A stretch of 64,000 nt of DNA from CAVSRC01 sp963798195 (GTDB taxonomy: Bacteria > Pseudomonadota > Alphaproteobacteria > Rhizobiales > Kaistiaceae). Shown here in pieces: positions 58,785 to 64,000 of the stretch. Made by a program: the position numbers and the translations under genes. The notes under the pieces are model-generated. The model saw only the letters and a program-made list of their open reading frames with translations, had not been told where the DNA came from and made no database searches. The stretch is from the NCBI GenBank assembly GCA_963798195.1, contig CAWCSF010000007.1:1-64000 (forward strand), given 5' to 3'. Each line of letters begins with the position of its first letter. The stretch's first letter is position 1.

Positions 58785-59561
58785 ATGATTGGTTCGTCGT
58801 TCGTCAGTGTCATCCTGCCAACGTTCAATCGTGCTGGAACAATCGTTCGGGCGGTGGAAAGCGTGCTGGCGCAAACCCACGCCGATCTCGAGTTGATCAT
58901 CGTGGATGATGGATCGACGGACAGGACCGGTGACATTGTTCACGGCCTGGCCGACGGGCGCGTTAGGTACATCAAGCTCGATCGCAACCATGGACAATCT
59001 GCGGCGCGCAATATCGGTGTTCGCCAGGCGCGGGCGGACCTGATCGCATTTCAGGACTCGGATGATGTCTGGTTGCCGGAGAAACTGGCGGGCCAACTGG
59101 CGTATATGCACGACGATGACATCGCAGGTGTGTATTGCGATCTCCTGCGGATCGCGAGCTCCGGCGACCATTTCATCATCGCTGCTCCCGAGCCTGTCGT
59201 TGGATCGATCCTGAATCGATCTGGTGACAATTACCAAACCTATGGCATCGGGATTCAGTCGTGCCTGCTGCGCAAGCCCGCGTTCGATGCGGTCGGTGGA
59301 TTTCGGGAGAATATGCACTGCCTCGAGGACCTTGAGTTGTTGCTGCGCATCGCTCGGCGATGGCCGCTGCGCCATATGGCTGAGGTCCAGGTGCACTATC
59401 ACCAGACGGATGGTGTGAGCGGCAACGCGTGGGCCGACATGCAGTCGCGAATCGGAATGCTGCGTCGCTACGGGGCCCACGTCGGTATGTCCAATCCCGG
59501 GTTCATCCTTGGCGAGTTGCGAATGATCGCCAGCCTGTGGCTACGGGCGTCCCGTTCATGA
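58785..59561 (+). CDS. Glycosyltransferase family 2
   Basis: 258 aa from ATG 58785; the longer frame from 58665 would lie in the divergent gene. GT-A motifs: FVSVILPTFNRAGTIVRAVESVLAQTHADLELIIVDDGSTDRTGDIV, GQSAARNIGVRQARADLIAFQDSDDVW, and FRENMHCLEDLELLLRIARRWPLRHM. It is a single-gene plus-strand unit between two minus-strand GT groups; convergent with the next gene. Confidence 0.88.
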   Translation: MIGSSFVSVILPTFNRAGTIVRAVESVLAQTHADLELIIVDDGSTDRTGDIVHGLADGRVRYIKLDRNHGQSAARNIGVRQARADLIAFQDSDDVWLPEKLAGQLAYMHDDDIAGVYCDLLRIASSGDHFIIAAPEPVVGSILNRSGDNYQTYGIGIQSCLLRKPAFDAVGGFRENMHCLEDLELLLRIARRWPLRHMAEVQVHYHQTDGVSGNAWADMQSRIGMLRRYGAHVGMSNPGFILGELRMIASLWLRASRS

Positions 59562-59589
59562 TGTCTGATATCGCGTCGCGCCACGCCGC

Positions 59590-60795
59590 CTATCGGGCGT
59601 CATTCAAAACGGCGCGCAAGATACCGTCCAGTTCGCCGGCCTGATCGGCGACGGTAGCCACGCGGTTCTTGTACGGCAGCGTGGACTTGCTTTTGCCGAG
59701 CCTGTTCCGCATGGCCGCCGCGAGGTCTTCGACACGCGCGGGATAGGGGAGGATCGTCCCGTTCTCGCCGTCGACGATGTCTTCCGCCAGGCCACCGGCG
59801 TCTGTTGCGATAACCCAGACATCCCGCAACAGAGCTTCTCGCGCCGCGAGACCGAACGACTCGCGCGCCAATGACGGCATCAATAAAACGTCCATGGCCG
59901 CAAAGGCGGCATCGATCCCGTCCTGTGCGTACGGTTCGCCAATATGGAGCGGCAGGCCTCCCGCGCCTTGGCGAAGGAGGGCGGACCATGGCCGCTCGAA
60001 TGCCTTTCCCGCATCGATGGCAAGCAGGGATGCGTGTCCGTCGTCGATCAGCGGGAAACTCCTCACGATAAGGTCCCATCCCCGCTCGGGACCGGGTCCG
60101 CCGACGAAGCCGAAGACGGTTCCGGATGCGGCCCGCTCCAGAGATACGGTGTTTGGAGGGCGGACGCCGTTCCTGTTGATGAGAACCCTGTCGCCGCGGA
60201 TGCCGTTTTCGAGCAGGAGGTCTCGGACGTGTCGACTTGGCGCCAGGACGCGGGCCGCCTTCCCCAATTGGCCGAGCAGATAGCGCAGCCGAGGCTCGAC
60301 CTGGGAAAGCTGGCCTCCGCAGCCAAGGCAAACGCGCGGGTCCACGTGGCGCTGGTCGCACGGCGCGCCGCTGCTCGTGACCATGAATTGCCGTTCGCAG
60401 AACCACCACGCGTCGTGTGCCGTGACCACGAACGGAATCTTCCGTCGCTCGAGGACATCGATGCAGCCGGCGCCGATATCCTGCAGGCTATGCAGGTGGA
60501 CGATGTCCGGCGCGACGTGGCCGACGATGCGGTCGAACCGTTCGGTAAACAGGGGATTGTCGTAGCGCTGGGTATAGTTCAGCACCGCTGGCAAGCCGAC
60601 GCTGAAAGCGTCGATGCCAGTGAGTGTGCGATACCTCACGACGCTCGGCGCCGGGATCGGGCCGAGCCGGCCTGAGACCGCAGTGACCTCCCATCCGTGA
60701 GCGGATGCGAGTTCGGCGGCCATATGCTCCGCCACGATCGTCGCGCCGCCCATGCTGTGCGGCTCGAAGAAAACGTTGCCGACGAGCAATTTCAT
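59590..60795 (-). CDS. Glycosyltransferase, GT4 family
   Basis: 401 aa, ATG 60795 overlapping the stop of the upstream gene (ATGA). N-terminal LLVGNVFFEPHSMGGATIVAEHMAAELASAHG and FVVTAHDAWWFC; C-terminal GTVFGFVGGPGPERGWDLIVRSF, DVLLMPSLARESFGLAAREALLRDVWVIATDAGGLAEDIVDGENG, with the EX7E segment ESFGLAARE. CxxCGG motif (VCLGCGG near residue 160) may be a zinc-binding site seen in some GT4 enzymes. It probably acts in the second polysaccharide cluster. Confidence 0.9.
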   Translation of the reverse strand: MKLLVGNVFFEPHSMGGATIVAEHMAAELASAHGWEVTAVSGRLGPIPAPSVVRYRTLTGIDAFSVGLPAVLNYTQRYDNPLFTERFDRIVGHVAPDIVHLHSLQDIGAGCIDVLERRKIPFVVTAHDAWWFCERQFMVTSSGAPCDQRHVDPRVCLGCGGQLSQVEPRLRYLLGQLGKAARVLAPSRHVRDLLLENGIRGDRVLINRNGVRPPNTVSLERAASGTVFGFVGGPGPERGWDLIVRSFPLIDDGHASLLAIDAGKAFERPWSALLRQGAGGLPLHIGEPYAQDGIDAAFAAMDVLLMPSLARESFGLAAREALLRDVWVIATDAGGLAEDIVDGENGTILPYPARVEDLAAAMRNRLGKSKSTLPYKNRVATVADQAGELDGILRAVLNDAR

Positions 60796-62165
60796 TCGGT
60801 GCCCCGCAGATGCTCAAGCAGCGTGGGGTCGAGGGAGCGTCCATAGTTCGACAAGCTGAACGTGCCGACCAAGTCGCGGCGTGCCGCGCGTCCTACCGCG
60901 CGGAGTAGGCCCCCGTCCGCCAGCGCTTCCGAGAGGACGTCGTCCCAATCCCCCGGTCTTGCCAGCCACCCGGTCTCTCCATGGCGCACCAGATTGGCCT
61001 GATCGCCCACGGCGGATGCGATAGCGGGCTTTTCCATCGTGGCGGCGTCGAGTAAACGAACGGCGCTTTTCTGCGCGTTGAACGCATCGTCGGCGAGTGG
61101 AATGATCACCAGATCGCAGTGGCTGATGGCGCCAAGATAGGTACCGTAGTCGACAAACGTCTGGTATCGGACGCGCCCCCTGAAACGCGCTAGGTCGGAT
61201 CTGCGAGACACATATCCGCCGATCAGGAGCCCCAGATCCGGATGCCGCTCCAAAGCGCGAACCAGCGCCTCTGCTGCCACGTCGAAATCCGGGTCGTGGG
61301 CCGGGGAGCCGGAGAAATAGCCGATGACCCGATTTGACGGCACGGAATCGTTGGCGGACTCCGGCATCGCGCTGTCGTCGAGCACGTTCCGCCAGACAAA
61401 GACAGGCGGACCGTTCGGGCCGTCCGCGATGCTGGCCCGGGCGAGCATGGCGAGTGAGGGCGTGCTGACGATGATGAAGTCGACGAGGCGCATGGCGTGT
61501 CGAAACCGCGCCGTCTCTTCGAGATGGTGTGCCCGCATCCCAGGGCCCAGGGCAGCCAGGCCCGCGCTGGCGGCGAGCGTTTGCCTGTCGAACAACGGAT
61601 CGTCGATATCGTAGCCTACCTTGAGTCCCAGCCTCCGCGCTTCCTCTAGATGAAGGACGAAGAGGTCGCTCATGGGCATCCGATAGAAAATCAATGCCGT
61701 TGCGAACTGCAGGAGTTCCAGGGATTCATGGATGTCGTCGGGTGAAACGAACTCGGCGCCAATGCCCAAACGCCGAAGAATCTTCAGCTTGTGTTCGACG
61801 CGGAACAGGAAGCACTGAGGGAGTTTGGTATCGGTGACGATGACCACCAGCGGCTTTCTTCTGCCGATGTTGGGCCGGCGGCGGCTATCCAGACCGTTGT
61901 CTGAGATGAACCGCTGGCGTTCGTCGATGAACTCCTGCGAAGCTGGGGGGCGCACAAAGCCTTGTGACCGCCAATACGGTGCACGAAGTACGGTCGTGGC
62001 ATAAGCGACGAGGCCTGACAGGCCGCGCTCCTTCAGAACGAACCTCGCGCGGATCAGAATGCTTCTGATGCCGAATCGTCTGATAATCGCGTGAGCGCTC
62101 GCCGCGAGGCCAGCCGCAGGCCGCGGCTTGGTCGTTTTTGTGATCGGAGGTTTTGGCACGGGCAC
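60792..62165 (-). CDS. Glycosyltransferase-like protein (GT1/GT4 type)
   Basis: 457 aa from GTG 62165. The N-terminal 90 residues form a basic region of unknown fold. Then KPLVVIVTDTKLPQCFLFRV and a GT-B-like half, with the later IGYFSGSPAHDPDFDVAAEALVRAL, LGLLIGGYVSRRS and ISHCDLVIIPLADDAFNAQKSAVRLLDAATMEKPAIAS, an EX7E-less donor region as in some GT-B capsule enzymes. It is the first gene of a minus-strand pair and is divergent from a methyltransferase gene. Confidence 0.78.
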   Translation of the reverse strand: MPVPKPPITKTTKPRPAAGLAASAHAIIRRFGIRSILIRARFVLKERGLSGLVAYATTVLRAPYWRSQGFVRPPASQEFIDERQRFISDNGLDSRRRPNIGRRKPLVVIVTDTKLPQCFLFRVEHKLKILRRLGIGAEFVSPDDIHESLELLQFATALIFYRMPMSDLFVLHLEEARRLGLKVGYDIDDPLFDRQTLAASAGLAALGPGMRAHHLEETARFRHAMRLVDFIIVSTPSLAMLARASIADGPNGPPVFVWRNVLDDSAMPESANDSVPSNRVIGYFSGSPAHDPDFDVAAEALVRALERHPDLGLLIGGYVSRRSDLARFRGRVRYQTFVDYGTYLGAISHCDLVIIPLADDAFNAQKSAVRLLDAATMEKPAIASAVGDQANLVRHGETGWLARPGDWDDVLSEALADGGLLRAVGRAARRDLVGTFSLSNYGRSLDPTLLEHLRGTE

Positions 62166-62329
62166 TGAAAGCGGCTACTGGTTCCACCCAACAGGACACG
62201 CGTTGCAGTGTATCTGGGCCTGTGTTCAATGGATATTGACCGGATCCGCATCGCCCAGCGGTCCCGCGCGAGCAGAGGTGGCGAGCGCGTGTCGCCGGCC
62301 GAATCGCAACCCGTCGGAAGGATACGGGC

Positions 62330-63337
62330 ATGCCTGCAGCCGACCCTCCCCGCGCCAGGCTCGCGGAAGTGTTCGAAGGTCACGATGGGCTCCTGTCCGA
62401 TAAGTGGGAGCAATATCTCGGCATATACGACGCATTCCTGGCGCGCCGCGTCGCCGATGGGCAGCCGCTGAAACTTCTGGAGATCGGCGTCCAGAACGGC
62501 GGCTCACTCGAAATCTGGTCGAAATACCTGCCTGCGGGGTCGACCGTCACCGGCATCGACATCGATTCCCGCTGCGCAGCGCTTCCTTACGCGCGAGACG
62601 TTCGCGTCCTCATTGGAGACGCCGCCGACCCGGAAGTCTTGGAGACATTGCTTCCTGGCGAAACATTCGACGTCATCATTGACGACGGCTCGCACGTTTC
62701 TCCGGAGGTGATTGCCACCTTCGAAGCTTGCGTGAAGCGCCTTCGGCCGGGAGGTCTCTACTTCGTCGAGGACTTGCACGCGAGCTACAGAGCGTCCCAC
62801 GCTGGAGGTTTTCGCGACCCCGGTTCGGCGATCGAATGGTTCAAGTCACTGGCCGACGCGGTCAACTCCGACCATTTCGAGGAAGCCGATGGCAATTCGG
62901 CCGTCGCGCCGCTGAAACGTTTGGGTAGGGAAATACAAAGCGTGAGCTTCTTCGATTCGGTGGTCGTTGTGACGAAATTCGCCGAAACCAAGGTCGGGCC
63001 TTTCGACCGGATGTTGACCGGGACGACTGCAACGATGTTCGGCCCCGCGATCCTTGCACGCGAACTGCCGCTTCACGAGGTTCGCTCCCTGCGCCTCGCA
63101 CCGGCGACAACCGAACGGTTCACCGCCGAACTCCTTGGCGCGCTCGCAAGCTCGCGGGAGGAGGTCGGCCGTCTGCAAAGCGTGCTCTCGGCGGAACGCG
63201 ACCGTATCAAGAGCCTCAATGGCGAGCTTCAATCGGCGCGAACCGACACCAACAGCATTCGGAGACTGTCTCAATTGCTCTATCGCGCACTGCGCAGGAA
63301 CGTCACCGCATTCCGGAGGCGTCTGTTGGGAATCTAG
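62330..63337 (+). CDS. Class I SAM-dependent methyltransferase with C-terminal coiled coil
   Basis: 335 aa. SAM-binding core: LKLLEIGVQNGGSLEIWSKYLP (motif I), VTGIDIDSRCAAL (motif II), FDVIIDDGSHVSPEVIATFEACVKRLRPGGLYFVEDLH. This pattern is that of sugar or glycolipid methyltransferases related to the cephalosporin-hydroxylase-like group. Residues about 270-325 form a long coiled coil (SREEVGRLQSVLSAERDRIKSLNGELQ) with a basic tail. A role as a polysaccharide methyltransferase or chain-length terminator with a scaffold, like those of WbdD, is plausible but not shown. Confidence 0.82.
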   Translation: MPAADPPRARLAEVFEGHDGLLSDKWEQYLGIYDAFLARRVADGQPLKLLEIGVQNGGSLEIWSKYLPAGSTVTGIDIDSRCAALPYARDVRVLIGDAADPEVLETLLPGETFDVIIDDGSHVSPEVIATFEACVKRLRPGGLYFVEDLHASYRASHAGGFRDPGSAIEWFKSLADAVNSDHFEEADGNSAVAPLKRLGREIQSVSFFDSVVVVTKFAETKVGPFDRMLTGTTATMFGPAILARELPLHEVRSLRLAPATTERFTAELLGALASSREEVGRLQSVLSAERDRIKSLNGELQSARTDTNSIRRLSQLLYRALRRNVTAFRRRLLGI

Positions 63338-63394
63338 GATTGCTGCGCGCGAGCGAAGTTGTCTAGACGGCTGGCGAAGCGCAAGTGTGGTCGC

Positions 63395-64000
63395 TCAGTG
63401 GCCTGATTTGTCGGAATCCGAAGCGCCGACACCACCCCGATCAAGCGCCGAGATCGCCGCCATCTCGGCGTCCGTCAGTTCGAAGTCGAATACGCCGAGG
63501 TTCAGCTTCAGCCGTTCGGGGTTCGACGACTTGGGTATGGGCAGAAGACCGTTCTGGACGTGCCATCGCAGGACGATCTGCCCCGGCGTCCTTTCAAGAC
63601 GGCTGGCCGCATCGACGATGGGAGTCTCCTTCAGCAGCTCAGCGCCTTTGCCGATCGGAGTCCAGGTCTCGGTCACGATGTTATGGGCCGCGTGGTACGC
63701 GCGTTCTTTATGTCGGCCGATGTAGGGATTTAGCTGAATTTGGTTGAGGTGCGGCGTTACGCCGGTCTCCGCAATCAGTCGCTCGATATGCGCGGGTTTG
63801 AAGTTTGACAGCCCCAGCGCACGAATCCTGCCGTCCTCGAGCAGCCTGATCATGCCTTTGTAGGCATCGACATACTTGTCTTGCGCGGGCATGGGCCAGT
63901 GAATGAGAAGCAGGTCGATATAGTCGACCTTCAGGCGGTGGGCGCTGTTTTCGAACGCCTGCTGGACGCCGTCACGGCTATGCCACTGCGCATTGAACTT
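63395..64000 (-). CDS. Aldo/keto reductase (5' end beyond the window)
   Basis: About 200 C-terminal residues are seen. The catalytic-site His segment DYIDLLLIHWPMP, RALGLSNFKPAHIERLI, LNQIQLNPYIGR and the NADPH-binding LPIPKSSNPERLKLNL are typical of the AKR family. The start and the N-terminal Asp/Tyr/Lys of the tetrad lie to the right of 64000. It converges on the methyltransferase gene, with no terminator seen between. Substrate unknown. Confidence 0.9.
   Translation of the reverse strand, partial: KFNAQWHSRDGVQQAFENSAHRLKVDYIDLLLIHWPMPAQDKYVDAYKGMIRLLEDGRIRALGLSNFKPAHIERLIAETGVTPHLNQIQLNPYIGRHKERAYHAAHNIVTETWTPIGKGAELLKETPIVDAASRLERTPGQIVLRWHVQNGLLPIPKSSNPERLKLNLGVFDFELTDAEMAAISALDRGGVGASDSDKSGH

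Noticed and set aside
1..64000. CRISPR arrays, tRNA or rRNA genes, intact insertion sequences
   Set aside because: No regularly spaced repeats, cloverleaf-like segments, ribosomal sequence or transposase gene was seen anywhere in the window.

Overview
The window is GC-rich (roughly 63-65% by eye), densely coded and full of ATGA/GTGA start-stop overlaps. Protein families (Hyphomicrobiales-type small membrane proteins, NitT/TauT, peptide and sugar ABC importers, LacI, LysR and GlxA regulators) point to an alphaproteobacterium, most likely Hyphomicrobiales; genus is not recognisable. I saw no rRNA, tRNA, CRISPR array, intact phage or intact insertion sequence.

Layout. (1) 2-4160: the end of a translationally coupled surface-glycan operon (epimerase tail, PhyH-like oxygenase, FemAB/GNAT-like acyltransferase, SDR epimerase, GT4) closed by a hairpin terminator. 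(2) 4491-6667: NTF2-like protein, type III polyketide synthase and ICMT-like methyltransferase, a bpsAB/srs-like alkylpyrone or alkylresorcinol pair. (3) 6830-8013 (minus): three membrane proteins, two of them tiny (24 and 49 aa). (4) 8384-11328: methyltransferase coupled to a PaaK/CapK-like adenylating enzyme, then a secreted FecR-domain protein. (5) 11329-12091: a resolvase scar. (6) 12092-22835: MFS transporter, alpha/beta hydrolase, then a complete peptide/nickel-type ABC importer ending in an amidase with an AtzG-like partner and a LysR gene. (7) 23315-32513: GT2-CDP-glycerophosphotransferase fusion colliding with an AlgD-like nucleotide-sugar dehydrogenase; then a GT/ATP-grasp fusion coupled to a NitT/TauT-type ABC importer. 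(8) 32627-39796 (minus): LacI-controlled sugar ABC importer with a GH63-like hydrolase and PIG-L deacetylase; its MalK-type ATPase carries a frameshift. (9) 40121-45174: GlxA-type regulator divergent from a membrane-anchored DJ-1/PfpI protein and a RibD-like reductase, then a secreted VWA protein with four internal repeats. (10) 45352-63337: a second large polysaccharide region with about nine glycosyltransferases, an AlgI/AlgX-type O-acetylation pair, a frameshifted SGNH hydrolase and a methyltransferase; an aldo/keto reductase runs off the right edge.

How it fits together: at least three blocks (1, 7, 10) make or decorate extracellular or capsular polysaccharide. AlgD-, AlgI- and AlgX-like proteins suggest an acidic, O-acetylated polymer, and the TagF-like domain suggests glycerol- or polyol-phosphate in at least one glycan. 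No Wzx, Wzy or export ATPase is visible, so export must be encoded elsewhere. Blocks 6, 7 and 8 are nutrient uptake systems paired with the enzymes that process their cargo. Two genes (malK-like and SGNH) each show a shift equivalent to one extra base, so both real decay and assembly error have to be considered.
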